The position numbers and the translations under genes were made by a program. From positions 248,001 through 312,000 of the forward strand of contig NZ_BDBK01000010.1 in the NCBI RefSeq assembly GCF_001612945.1: a DNA stretch of 64,000 nucleotides. The letters run 5' to 3'. This document shows, in pieces, positions 52,500-60,903 of the stretch; positions within the stretch are counted from its first letter, which is position 1; the number at the start of each line of letters is the position of its first letter. The notes under the pieces are model-generated. The model was not told the DNA's origin, searched no databases, and saw only the letters and a program-made list of their open reading frames with translations. Source of the DNA: Nocardia inohanensis NBRC 100128 (GTDB lineage Bacteria > Actinomycetota > Actinomycetes > Mycobacteriales > Mycobacteriaceae).

Positions 52500-52811
52500 A
52501 TGAAATTGGCCATTGCCGGGGTCTTCGTGGCCCTGTCCACCCTCACCCTCGGCACCACCGCAAACGCGCAGTCCTATGCCGCGGACACGATCGTCATCGA
52601 CAGCGGGACCGGGTTCACCGTCAACTTTGCGCAAGCGACGAAGATGTTCGCCGGCTTCGCCGCTGAGGTGCGCGAGGCCGGCGGGTGCAAGACCTATGTC
52701 CTGGGCAGATACAACACACGCGCCGACGGCACCGCCAGCGACAAGAATCACCTTCCGCTCGGTGTGGATCCGCTGGTCGCGGCCTGTGAGGCGGGTATCG
52801 CATCGCGGTGA
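52500..52811 (+). CDS. small secreted protein of unknown function
   Basis: The 103-residue protein has a clear signal peptide (MKLAIAGVFVALSTLTLGTT, cleavage after ANA near 23). A mature part of 80 residues carries two Cys (in GGCKTYVLG and AACEAGI) that could form one disulfide. GAAAGG lies six bases before the ATG. It is divergent from hxsA and may share a control region with it. No family recognised. Confidence 0.75.
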   Translation: MKLAIAGVFVALSTLTLGTTANAQSYAADTIVIDSGTGFTVNFAQATKMFAGFAAEVREAGGCKTYVLGRYNTRADGTASDKNHLPLGVDPLVAACEAGIASR

Positions 52812-52875
52812 GGTAGGCGAGCGTCGGCGCTCCGAGTCACGCTGGGGCACTAGCGGTTTCGCGCCGGGAGACATC

Positions 52876-53143
52876 GTGGAACACGGTGATCCTGCGGTAC
52901 TTTCTGGTACTGCGCAGGAGTTGAACTTCACCCACGCAGCCGCCCGAATCGGAATCGCGCAGCCCCCGCACTAAGTGCCCGGATGCGCCGCTTGGAGACA
53001 GAACTCGGTACGAGCATGCTGGTTCGCAGCACGCGGAGCATCGAATTGACCACAGCCGGTACGGCTTTGGCGGAATCCGCGCCGCCGGCCCGTGCGGCGC
53101 TGGACCGAGCCTGGGATACCGCCCGACATGCGAGGCGTCGGTG
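52876..53143 (+). pseudogene. frameshifted LysR-family regulator fragment
   Basis: A GTG with GGGAG upstream starts a broken LysR helix-turn-helix. LRYFLVL, then ELNFTHAAARIGIAQPP, then RRLETELGTSMLVRSTRSIE lie in three successive frames, so at least two small indels separate them. A stop follows after about 90 codons and the effector domain is absent. It is a decayed gene. Confidence 0.8.
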
Positions 53144-53145
53144 AA

Positions 53146-53414
53146 CTGTGCACGCTGCACCGCCAGGCCGAGCGCAAGGGCGGCGCTCCCCCGCGCACGG
53201 TGTATCTGCCCAAGCTGACGGTCGAAGCGCTGACGGTGCTGTTCGCCGAGGCGGCGAGTCCGGATGCTCCGGTGTTCCGCAATCGCGACGGCGGCTGGAT
53301 GAGCCTGGCCGATCTGCGGCGGGCGTGGCCACGACCGAGCGTCATTATTTCGAGCGCCGGACCGTCGGCCCGGATACCCGCGCGGCGCTGGACCGCTACG
53401 CCTCGGGAAAGTAG
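53146..53414 (+). pseudogene. tyrosine recombinase (integrase) C-terminal remnant
   Basis: One frame encodes GGAPPRTVYLPKLTVEALTV and VFRNRDGGWMSLADLRRAW. After a frameshift near 53325, the next frame gives TTERHYFERRTVGPDTRAAL. The latter contains the catalytic Tyr and C-terminal tail common in actinobacterial phage-type integrases; the Arg-His-x-x-Arg box between them is deleted. It ends 97 bases from the 3' end of tRNA-Asn, the usual position for such an integrase. Confidence 0.8.
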
Positions 53415-53469
53415 TCACCGGAAAGTAGTCGGAAAGTAGTCGATTTCCGCCGAATGACCTTGAAAACGA

Positions 53470-53506
53470 ATTCAGCCCCTACCAACGGTGCTGGTAGAGG
53501 CTGAAT
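53470..53506 (-). terminator. terminator after tRNA-Asn
   Basis: Arms 53470-53483 and 53493-53506 pair with one G-U, with a 9-base loop, and are followed leftward by TCGTTTTC. It begins 4 bases past the tRNA 3' end. Confidence 0.8.
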
Positions 53507-53510
53507 CAGG

Positions 53511-53583
53511 CTCCCCCATCTGGACTCGAACCAGAAACCTGCCGATTAACAGTCGGCTGCTCTGCCAATTGAGCTATAGGGGA
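53511..53583 (-). tRNA. tRNA-Asn (anticodon GTT)
   Basis: The minus strand reads as a 73-base cloverleaf: 7-bp acceptor stem (TCCCCTA with TGGGGGA), D arm with AGCTCAATTGGCAGAGC, anticodon loop CTGTTAA with GTT, and T arm GGTTCGAGTCC. The CCA end is not encoded. It is the likely attachment site of the decayed integrase element next to it. Confidence 0.97.
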
Positions 53584-53761
53584 TTGTTCTTGGCTGGCTG
53601 GCCCTTCCGGACCGGCCGGAGAAAACTTTAGCGTATTGGTTGTTCACTTCCCAAATCGTGCTTCTACCTGCGGACATGCGGGTGGGAGGGTGGAGTGACA
53701 AGGGGTTGGGGGGTCGGGCAGGATGTAGGGGCGGACGGGCCAACGGGAGGAGCTTCTCGGA

Positions 53762-54007
53762 ATGTTGCGGTTGATCATCGGTGTCGCGGCCGGGTATGTG
53801 CTGGGTGCGAAGGCCGGGCGGGTTCGGTATGAGCAGATCAGTAAGACGACCCGGGCGATCAGCGAGAGTCCTGTCACGCGGAAGCTGGTGTCGGTGAGCC
53901 GGCAGAAGCTGGCTGACAAGTTGAGCACGCAGCCGAAGTTGGAGCCGATGGTTCCGATCGATGAGCGGACCACGATTCTGGTGCCGCACGATCAGTTGCG
54001 GCGGTAG
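53762..54007 (+). CDS. YtxH-like small membrane-associated protein
   Basis: The 81-residue protein starts with a single glycine-rich membrane helix (MLRLIIGVAAGYVLGAKAGR). A basic helix (RYEQISKTTRAISESPVTRK) follows, and a polar tail. This is the layout of the YtxH-like family, common beside core genes in actinomycetes; function unknown. GGGAGGAG precedes the ATG at 53762. Confidence 0.75.
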   Translation: MLRLIIGVAAGYVLGAKAGRVRYEQISKTTRAISESPVTRKLVSVSRQKLADKLSTQPKLEPMVPIDERTTILVPHDQLRR

Positions 54008-54035
54008 GTAGGGCGAAACCGTCAGTGCTGGAGGG

Positions 54036-54389
54036 TCATTCCGTCTCTTTGGGATGACCCGAATGCGCTGCGACGACCCATACGACTCGCTTGTCGGGGT
54101 CGGGGCAGTACCAGATGCGGCCGCCTGCCGTTACTTCGTACTGCCACTGTTCGAGGGACACGCCTCTGATCTCATAGCGCGCAAAATCGCCGCGGAGCCG
54201 GTGCTGACGGGCAGGATTCTCCGGTGCCGTGGGTCGTTCGGTGAGCACTATCCAGGCTTCCCAGGTGTTGGATCGTGCTGTGCGACAGAGGTCTTCCCAG
54301 CCTTTGGCCGCGGCGTTCGTCGCGAAGCGGGCTTCCCACATTCCTGGCTGTGATGGTGGGGCGACACGGTCGCCGCGTTTGGCCGGCAC
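54036..54389 (-). CDS. RelE/ParE-type toxin
   Basis: The 117-residue basic protein has the compact RelE-like layout: KGWEDLCRTARSNTWEAWIV helix, GDFARYEIRGVSLEQWQYEV strands and a final GGRIWYCPDPDKRVVWVVAA strand with a late His. Such toxins cleave mRNA on the ribosome or block gyrase. It follows the antitoxin gene by 3 bases. Activity is family inference. Confidence 0.82.
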   Translation of the reverse strand: MPAKRGDRVAPPSQPGMWEARFATNAAAKGWEDLCRTARSNTWEAWIVLTERPTAPENPARQHRLRGDFARYEIRGVSLEQWQYEVTAGGRIWYCPDPDKRVVWVVAAHSGHPKETE

Positions 54390-54392
54390 CTG

Positions 54393-54851
54393 TCATTCCC
54401 CTATCGGTTCGGGGACGGGGCCGAAGTCGTCGTCCGACGGGCCGGAGAGTTGCTGGGCGAGAACCGGATCGGCGTGGATGGCGGCGGTGGCGCGCCATTC
54501 GCGGATGGTCTGAGCGAGAACAGACCATTCGCCCAGCTCAGCGGAGGCTTGAAAAGCCCGGGCGAAGTCGGCGACGAATTGCACCTGGGAATGCTTGGGC
54601 AGCACGTCAACCCAAGGGAACTCGTCGAGGAGCGCGCGAGCGGCGATGTCGTGCGGCAGATGCACCAGGACATTACGGAGGGCGCGTGCCGCTGTGACCG
54701 AACCTTCGGACAGGGCTTCCGCACGGTCCTCGCGGATCAGCAGGAGCGGGACACCGTCACGTCGCCGTACGCGCACGGCGCCTTCATCCGCGAGCCTGGC
54801 CACCTGCTTCGGATCACGCTGTAGCTCACTCCATTGGACTTCGGTAACCAC
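54393..54851 (-). CDS. type II antitoxin, Phd-like
   Basis: The 152-residue protein has an N-terminal Phd/YefM-like fold (VTEVQWSELQRDPKQVARLA, then EGAVRVRRRDGVPLLLIRED) that would bind the operator. A C-terminal helical region ending in a Pro/Asp-rich tail should neutralise the toxin. GTG at 54851 follows AGGAGAGG. It is longer than typical Phd proteins. It pairs with the RelE-like gene 3 bases downstream. Confidence 0.8.
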   Translation of the reverse strand: MVTEVQWSELQRDPKQVARLADEGAVRVRRRDGVPLLLIREDRAEALSEGSVTAARALRNVLVHLPHDIAARALLDEFPWVDVLPKHSQVQFVADFARAFQASAELGEWSVLAQTIREWRATAAIHADPVLAQQLSGPSDDDFGPVPEPIGE

Positions 54852-54916
54852 GTCGCCGCACCTCTCCTGAGGGTTCGGGCATGGCGCTTGCCTGCCCGTC
54901 AACCTCATTGTAGATC

Positions 54917-54957
54917 CGAGTTCTGAATTTTTTCAGAACTCGAACCGGAGGTTCGAG
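54917..54957 (-). terminator. two overlapping hairpins after dnaG
   Basis: Hairpin A has 10-base arms (54917-54926 and 54933-54942) with a 6-base A/T loop. Hairpin B has 8-base arms (54939-54946 and 54950-54957). The arms share 54939-54942, so only one can form fully. Both lie just past the dnaG stop (leftward) and probably end that transcript; hairpin A precedes the antitoxin start. Confidence 0.75.
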
Positions 54958-54959
54958 GC

Positions 54960-56873
54960 TCAGGCTGCGCCGAAGTCGTCGGAGTTGCCCATGGCTTGGG
55001 TGAGCAGGCTTTTGCGGTATTGCTCGAGGGCTACCAGGTCGCCGAATAGGGCCATGTAGTCGTCGGTTTGGTCGGTGGAGGAGATGCGCTGGAGTTTGGA
55101 CTTCAGGGCGGCTATCTGGCGGCCGACGAGGGCTTCCTGGGTGCGGGCCAGGACGCCGGTGACGAAGCGGGGGATGTCGTTGGCGGATTTGACGGGGAGG
55201 GGTTCGGCGGCGAGTTCGGAGACCAGGGCTCGCATGGTGAGGTCTTCGGTGTTGTCGGCGACGGTGTTGACCCATTCGGCGCCGCCCAGGCCCGAGGATG
55301 CGCCGCCGGCTTCGATTACGGCGGCGTGCAGGGCGAGGTAGGCGGGGTGGGTGAAGGCGTCGGCATCGAGGGAGTCGAAGAGGGGGCCGGCGTAGGCGGG
55401 GTATTGGAGGGCCGCGGCCAGGGCTTGGCGCTGGACCATGAGGGTGGGGTCGTTCGGGTTGGGGCGGGCGGCCGGTTGGGCGGTGACCGCTTGCCGGGCT
55501 TCGCGTTCGGGGATGCCGGGCTTGGCGCCGGTGCGGGCGGATTTGCGGGCTTCGTCGCCGACGCGGCGGACCACCAGCTGGATGTCGTCCCAGCCGACCC
55601 AGCCGGCCAGTTTGGTGGCATAGGCCTTGCGGAGGGCGAAATCCTTGATCTGGGCGACCACGGGGACGGCCCGGCGCAGGGCTTCGACCTGGCCTTCGGG
55701 TGAGTCCAGATTGTGTTCGGCGAGCAGGCCGCGAATGACGAACTCGTACAAGGGGACTCGGCGGGCGACCAGGTCGCGGACCGCGCCGTCGCCGTTGCGC
55801 TGCCGGAGTTCGCACGGGTCCAGGCCGTCGGGGGCGACGGCGATATAGGTCTGGCCGGCGATCTTCTGGTCGCCGGAGAAGGCTTTGAGGGCGGCGGCCT
55901 GCCCGGCGGCGTCACCGTCGAAGGTGTAGATGATCTCGCCGCGCCAGAAGCTATCGTCCATGAGGAGGCGGCGCAGGATGGCGAGGTGTTCGTCGCCGAA
56001 GGCGGTGCCGCAGGAGGCGACCGCGGTTTTGACGCCCGCCAGGTGCATGGCCATGACGTCGGTGTAGCCCTCGACCACCACTGCTTGATGGCCCTTGGCG
56101 ATCTCGCGCTTGGCGTGATCGAGGCCGAACAGCACCTGGGACTTCTTGTACAGCAACGTTTCCGAGGTGTTGATGTACTTGGCGGTCATGGTGTCGTCGT
56201 CGTACAGGCGGCGCGCGCCGAAGCCGATCACCTCGCCGCCGAGATTGCGGATCGGCCACAGCAGGCGGCGGTTGAAGCGGTCCATGGGGCCGCGCTGGCC
56301 CTGCTTGGACAGGCCGGCGGCTTCCAGCTCCTTGAACTCGAATCCCTTGCGCAGCAGGTGCTTCGTCAAGGTGTCCCAACCGCCGGGCGCATATCCACAG
56401 CCGAACTGGTGGGCCGCGTTGTGATCGAAGTTACGGTCGGTCAGGTACTTTCGCGCCGCCTCGGCTTCGTGTTCGCCGAGCTGCGCCATGTAGAACTCGT
56501 GGGCGGCGGCATTGGCGGCGACCAAACGCGCGCGCGTGCCCCGGTCACGCTGGACCGACGTCCCGCCGCCCTCATAGTTGATCTTGTAGTTGAGCCGGTC
56601 CGCCATCTGCTCGACAGCCTCGACGAACCCGATGTGCTCGATCTTCTGGAGGAAGGCGAAAACGTCCCCGCCCTCACCACATCCGAAGCAATGGAAATGC
56701 CCGTGATTGGGCCGCACATGGAACGAGGGCGACTTCTCGTCGTGGAAGGGACAGAGCCCCTTCATGGAGTCGGCGCCCGCGCGCTTCAACGCAACGTACT
56801 CACCAACCACATCCTCGATCCGAACACGTTCACGAATCGCCGCGATATCGCGGTCAGGAAGTCGGCCGGCCAC
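54960..56873 (-). CDS. dnaG: DNA primase DnaG
   Basis: The 637-residue primase has an N-terminal zinc site (Cys41, His44, Cys62, Cys65 in CPFH and CFGC), the RNA-polymerase core, the Toprim motifs VVEGYTDVMAMH and TFDGDAAGQAA, and a C-terminal helicase-binding domain. It makes RNA primers for lagging-strand synthesis. GTG start at 56873. Length and organisation are normal. Confidence 0.98.
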   Translation of the reverse strand: MAGRLPDRDIAAIRERVRIEDVVGEYVALKRAGADSMKGLCPFHDEKSPSFHVRPNHGHFHCFGCGEGGDVFAFLQKIEHIGFVEAVEQMADRLNYKINYEGGGTSVQRDRGTRARLVAANAAAHEFYMAQLGEHEAEAARKYLTDRNFDHNAAHQFGCGYAPGGWDTLTKHLLRKGFEFKELEAAGLSKQGQRGPMDRFNRRLLWPIRNLGGEVIGFGARRLYDDDTMTAKYINTSETLLYKKSQVLFGLDHAKREIAKGHQAVVVEGYTDVMAMHLAGVKTAVASCGTAFGDEHLAILRRLLMDDSFWRGEIIYTFDGDAAGQAAALKAFSGDQKIAGQTYIAVAPDGLDPCELRQRNGDGAVRDLVARRVPLYEFVIRGLLAEHNLDSPEGQVEALRRAVPVVAQIKDFALRKAYATKLAGWVGWDDIQLVVRRVGDEARKSARTGAKPGIPEREARQAVTAQPAARPNPNDPTLMVQRQALAAALQYPAYAGPLFDSLDADAFTHPAYLALHAAVIEAGGASSGLGGAEWVNTVADNTEDLTMRALVSELAAEPLPVKSANDIPRFVTGVLARTQEALVGRQIAALKSKLQRISSTDQTDDYMALFGDLVALEQYRKSLLTQAMGNSDDFGAA

Positions 56874-57041
56874 GCAGCGAGTCTAGCTGTTCCGCCTCTC
56901 CGCGACTTCAGCGCACAACTGAGATCCGTACACCGTCCTGCACGCGGGCCGGCGGTTGGGCGCCGACCCGATTTCGGGCGTACCCGACGAGTTACCCGAC
57001 CCGCGCGAAATCAGTGGGTCACGCCTGCCAGGATCTACCGA

Positions 57042-57632
57042 GTGCTCAGCCTGTACCACGACGCCCGGACCCCGGTGCATACCGTGCCCGCCGGGGCGAA
57101 GCTGCTGGTGCTGGCCGTCACCGGCACCGGGTTGTTCTTCGTGCACTCGATCGCCTGGCTCGCGATCGCCCTCGCGGTGGTGTTCGGGCTCTACGCCGTC
57201 GCGCGGATCCCCTGGCGGGTGACCGGCAAGCAGCTCCTCACCCTGACCCCGGTACTCCTGCTGATCATGCTGGCCCAGCTGCTGTTCGTCGGCCGCGACA
57301 GCGCGATCACCGTCGGTCTCCGGCTGCTGACGCTGATCCTGCTCGCCAACTTGGTGACTTTGACCACCCGCACCTCCGCCATGATCGACACCATCGAACG
57401 CGCGCTCACCCCGCTGCGGCCCCTCGGCGTGCGCCCCGACCGAGTCGGCCTGCTGGTGGCCATGACCATTCGATTCGTCCCGGTCATCCGCGAACAAGCC
57501 GAACTGGTCCGCGCCGCCCAGCGCGCCCGCGGCATCGAGCGCAGCACCGTGTTCCTGGTCCCGCTACTCATCCGCACCCTGCGCATGGCCGATGGCGTCG
57601 GCGAGGCCCTGGACGCCCGCGGCCTGGACTGA
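57042..57632 (+). CDS. bioN: biotin ECF transporter T component BioN
   Basis: The 196-residue membrane protein has about five helices and the CbiQ/BioN signature with two Ala-Arg-Gly-like coupling motifs (AAQRARGIE and ALDARGLD). It links the biotin-binding BioY to the ATPase. The GTG at 57042 follows AGGATC; a long open frame upstream is the dnaG shadow. BioY follows after 18 bases. Confidence 0.92.
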   Translation: MLSLYHDARTPVHTVPAGAKLLVLAVTGTGLFFVHSIAWLAIALAVVFGLYAVARIPWRVTGKQLLTLTPVLLLIMLAQLLFVGRDSAITVGLRLLTLILLANLVTLTTRTSAMIDTIERALTPLRPLGVRPDRVGLLVAMTIRFVPVIREQAELVRAAQRARGIERSTVFLVPLLIRTLRMADGVGEALDARGLD

Positions 57633-57650
57633 AACCGCTACTGTGCCCGG

Positions 57651-58199
57651 GTGCGTAGTAGGGATTTGGCCCAGATCGCGCTGTTCGCGGCGATCATGGT
57701 GGTACTCGGCTTCTTTCCGTTGATCCAATTGCCGGGGACGACGGTGCCGTTCACTTCGCAAACTCTCGGCGTCATCCTGGCGGGCTCGATCCTGGGTGCG
57801 AAGCGCGGCGCGCTGGCGATCCTGCTCTTCGATGTCCTGGTCTTCGCGGGCCTGCCGGTGCTGCCGGGCGGGCGCGGCGGCATGTCGGTGATCATGGGCG
57901 CGACCGGCGGATTCGTCATCGCCTATCCGATCGGCGCGCTGGTGATCGGCCTGCTCACCGAGCGGCTGTGGAAGCACTACAACCTGCCCATCGCCCTGGC
58001 CGTCAACTTCCTGGGCGGCGCGGTCGTGCTGTACGCCATCGGAATTCCGTGGATGGCGACCGTGCTGAACCTGCCGCTGTCCAAGGCGATCACCACGTCG
58101 GTGGCGTTCCTGCCGGGCGATGTGTTCAAGGTGGTCATCGGTTCCCTCGCGGCGCTGGCGGTGAAACGCGCCTACCCGCTGATGCCGGCCCGCGCATGA
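57651..58199 (+). CDS. bioY: biotin-binding S component BioY
   Basis: The 182-residue protein has six membrane helices and the BioY motifs LPGTTVPFTSQTLGVILAG, then PVLPGGRGGMSVIMGATGGF. It binds biotin in the membrane. Its stop overlaps the bioM ATG by 4 bases. Confidence 0.95.
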   Translation: MRSRDLAQIALFAAIMVVLGFFPLIQLPGTTVPFTSQTLGVILAGSILGAKRGALAILLFDVLVFAGLPVLPGGRGGMSVIMGATGGFVIAYPIGALVIGLLTERLWKHYNLPIALAVNFLGGAVVLYAIGIPWMATVLNLPLSKAITTSVAFLPGDVFKVVIGSLAALAVKRAYPLMPARA

Positions 58200-58876
58200 T
58201 CGAGATCGAAGGCGTCTCCCACCGCTTCGGTGAGCGGGAGGTGCTGCGCGAGCTGGACCTCACCCTGGACGAGCGCCGCATCGCCGTCATCGGCTCGAAC
58301 GGCTCGGGCAAATCCACCTTCGCGCGCCTGCTCAACGGCCTCCAGGTGCCCAGCGCGGGTCGGGTCCGCGTCGATGGTCTCGATACGCGCAAGCAGGGCA
58401 AGCAGGTTCGCCGACGGGTCGGTTTCGTCTTCCAGGATCCCGACGTGCAGATCGTGATGCCGACCGTCGCCGAGGATCTGGCGTTCGGGCTCAAGCATCA
58501 CGGCTTCGGCAAGGCGGAGATCGCCGATCGCGTGACCGAGGTGCTGGCCGAGTACGGGCTCGCCGAATTCCGTGATCACCCCGCGCATCTGCTCAGCGGC
58601 GGCCAGAAGCAGATGCTCGCCATCGCCGCCGTGCTGTCGGTGCGCCCGGAGTACGTCATCTTCGACGAACCGACCACGCTGCTCGATCTGCGCAACAAGC
58701 GCCGGGTGACGAAGCTGCTGGCCGAACTGCCGCAGCGCCTGGTGGTCATCTCGCACGACCTGGAGCTGCTGGCCGATTTCGATCGCGTGCTGGTCTTCGA
58801 CGAGGGACGCATCGTCGCCGATGGCCCGCCCGCCACCAGCGTCGCCCACTATCTGGCCCGGCACGAGGCGCTCTGA
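58196..58876 (+). CDS. bioM: biotin ECF transporter ATPase BioM
   Basis: The 226-residue ATPase has Walker A GSNGSGKST (33-41), Q-loop FVFQDPDVQIV, signature LSGGQKQMLAIAAVLSV, Walker B YVIFDEPTTLLDL and switch His in VVISHDLELLADF, the form typical of ECF ATPases. Starting at 58196 it completes the bioN-bioY-bioM operon. Confidence 0.95.
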   Translation: MIEIEGVSHRFGEREVLRELDLTLDERRIAVIGSNGSGKSTFARLLNGLQVPSAGRVRVDGLDTRKQGKQVRRRVGFVFQDPDVQIVMPTVAEDLAFGLKHHGFGKAEIADRVTEVLAEYGLAEFRDHPAHLLSGGQKQMLAIAAVLSVRPEYVIFDEPTTLLDLRNKRRVTKLLAELPQRLVVISHDLELLADFDRVLVFDEGRIVADGPPATSVAHYLARHEAL

Positions 58877-58877
58877 C

Positions 58878-59561
58878 TCACTCCGTCCGCCCGAAGTACC
58901 GCCGCCGCACCTGATCGTTGAGCCGCTGCCCCGGCCGGGAGTGGAACGCCATACTCACCACCACCCGCGGAATATGCCCGCGCACCATGGTGATTCGATG
59001 CCGCGCCCGCCGCCCCGGATACAGCACCAGCGCCCCGGGCGCGGTCGCCAGCAATTGCACGGTCCGCCGCCGCGCACCGGCCGCTCCGGCGGGCGGGAAA
59101 TCCATCGGCAGCGGCGAATACTCCAGCACCCCACCCTGTTCCGGCGCGACCACATGCAATTCCAGGGTGTACTCCGACAGGTCGAAATGCCACTCCTGCC
59201 CCGTCCCCGGCGGGTCCACCTGCACGGTCATGGCGCCCAGCGCATCCGCGGACCGATGCACCGGCTCCCCCACCACCCGGGATACGAAGCCCAGCAACGG
59301 TTCCCAGCGATACAGCTGCTTGACCGCCGCCGTTGCCGGTATCCGGTCATAGGGCGTCAGACGCGGCACGGACGCGTCCAGCAATGCCTCCGCCGCGATG
59401 GCCACCACCGCTTCCGGCCGCAGGAACTCCGGCACCACCACCAAACCCGTTGCCGCGAGTTCGTTGCGGGCGTGTTCGATGACGCCGAGCAGGCCGGGCA
59501 CATCCCGGCTGTCCAGGGGATATCGGTCGAGATCGACCGTCTGCTCCACGCCGTACAGCAT
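58878..59561 (-). CDS. Fe(II)/2-oxoglutarate-dependent oxygenase
   Basis: The 227-residue protein has the facial triad His125-x-Asp127 (QEWHFDLSEY) and His188 (RRARHRITMV), with Arg199 for the 2-oxoglutarate carboxylate. It resembles the HalD/BesD-ArpA branch of small oxygenases. Because the second ligand is Asp and not Gly or Ala, hydroxylation is more likely than halogenation. The ATG at 59561 has GGGGGTGG upstream; an earlier GTG at 59582 is in frame. Substrate unknown, neighbours give no hint. Confidence 0.8.
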   Translation of the reverse strand: MLYGVEQTVDLDRYPLDSRDVPGLLGVIEHARNELAATGLVVVPEFLRPEAVVAIAAEALLDASVPRLTPYDRIPATAAVKQLYRWEPLLGFVSRVVGEPVHRSADALGAMTVQVDPPGTGQEWHFDLSEYTLELHVVAPEQGGVLEYSPLPMDFPPAGAAGARRRTVQLLATAPGALVLYPGRRARHRITMVRGHIPRVVVSMAFHSRPGQRLNDQVRRRYFGRTE

Positions 59562-59630
59562 TGCCACCCCCATCCGGCTCACGAATCCGGTGCCGTCACG
59601 GGTCCCCTGCCGACCGGTTCGTCACCACCC

Positions 59631-60899
59631 TCAGGGTATCGCCGCGGCGATCCGCTCGAGGCGGCTCTCGGTGAGCGAGGCGATCTGATCCACCACCACC
59701 CGCACCCGGGCGCTGTCGTCCACCGCCTCTTCCCACCAGGGCAGCAGCAGCCGGTCCAGCCCGCGCGGGGCGGCCGTCAGCAGGCGATCGGCGACCAGCA
59801 GGATGCGTTCGCGCTGGGTGGCCTGGCGGACGCGATGGATGGGATCGTCGAGCACGAAGCGCAGCGCCATGGTCTTGAGCACCGCCACCTCGGCCGCCAC
59901 CACCGGCGGCACCTCCAGATCGGCTGCGTAACGGGACAATTGGCGGCCGCCCCAGGCCGCGCGCGTCGCCTCCACCGCGGCCGTGGCGAAGCGGCCGACC
60001 AGATCGCTGGTGAGGCGTTTCAGCGCGACCGAGGCGGCCAGCGAACCGTCGTAGGCGGCCGCGGCGGCCACCACCGGCAGCTCCGAGAGCCGTTGCGCGG
60101 CGGCCACCAGTTCCTCGGAAGTCAACGAACGATGCTGTGCCGCACCGAGTTTCGCGAGCGTGTCGCGCTCCGCCGGGTCGGCGAGGATGCGCAGGTCGAT
60201 GCGGCCCACGATGACGCCGTCCTCGACATCGTGCACCGAGTAGGCGACATCGTCGGCCCAGTCCATGATCTGCGATTCCAGGCACTGCCGCCGCTCGGGC
60301 GCGCCCTTGCGGACCCAGGCGAGCCGGTCCAGATCCACGTCGTAGGCCCCGAACTTGGTGCCCGGACCCGTTCTGCCCCAGGGATATTTGATCACCGCGT
60401 CCAGGGCCGCCCGGGTCAGGTTCAGCCCGCAGCTGTGGCCGCGCTCGTCGAGCACCTTGGGTTCGAGCCGGGTCAGGATGCGCAGGTTCTGCGCGTTGCC
60501 CTCGAAACCGCCGTGCGCGTCGGCGAATTGATCCAGGGCCTTCTCGCCGTTGTGCCCGTACGGCGGATGCCCGATATCGTGCGCCAGCCCGGCCATATCC
60601 ACCAGGTCCGGATCGCACCCCAGGCTGTCGGCGATACTGCGCCCGATCTGCGCCACTTCCAGCGAATGGGTGAGCCGGGTGCGCGGCGTGTCGCCATCGC
60701 GCGGACCCATGACCTGCGTCTTGTCCGCCAGCCGCCGCAGCGCCGCCGAATGCAGCACCCGGGCCCGATCCCGCGAGAAGTCGCTGCGCCGCGCCGGGCA
60801 CGGCGACCAGCTCAATCCGGCGGTACCGGCGGTCTCCGGGACCAGGCGCTCCCGGTCCGCGTCGGAGTACACCCGGTCGTAATCGATGCGCGCGTTCAT
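59631..60899 (-). CDS. dgt: deoxyguanosinetriphosphate triphosphohydrolase
   Basis: The 422-residue HD-domain enzyme has RTRLTHSLEVAQIGRS, the HD core LAHDIGHPPYGHNGEKAL, and DWADDVAYSVHDVEDG, typical of dGTPases, which remove triphosphate from dGTP and related nucleotides. Start ATG 60899, 4 bases after the YdcF-like gene. In actinomycetes it commonly lies near dnaG, as here. Confidence 0.94.
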   Translation of the reverse strand: MNARIDYDRVYSDADRERLVPETAGTAGLSWSPCPARRSDFSRDRARVLHSAALRRLADKTQVMGPRDGDTPRTRLTHSLEVAQIGRSIADSLGCDPDLVDMAGLAHDIGHPPYGHNGEKALDQFADAHGGFEGNAQNLRILTRLEPKVLDERGHSCGLNLTRAALDAVIKYPWGRTGPGTKFGAYDVDLDRLAWVRKGAPERRQCLESQIMDWADDVAYSVHDVEDGVIVGRIDLRILADPAERDTLAKLGAAQHRSLTSEELVAAAQRLSELPVVAAAAAYDGSLAASVALKRLTSDLVGRFATAAVEATRAAWGGRQLSRYAADLEVPPVVAAEVAVLKTMALRFVLDDPIHRVRQATQRERILLVADRLLTAAPRGLDRLLLPWWEEAVDDSARVRVVVDQIASLTESRLERIAAAIP

Positions 60900-60903
60900 G
60901 ACT

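Noticed and set aside
55713..57041. Very long plus-strand frame before bioN.
   Set aside because: It is antisense to dnaG, with shadow composition; BioN homology begins only at the GTG at 57042.
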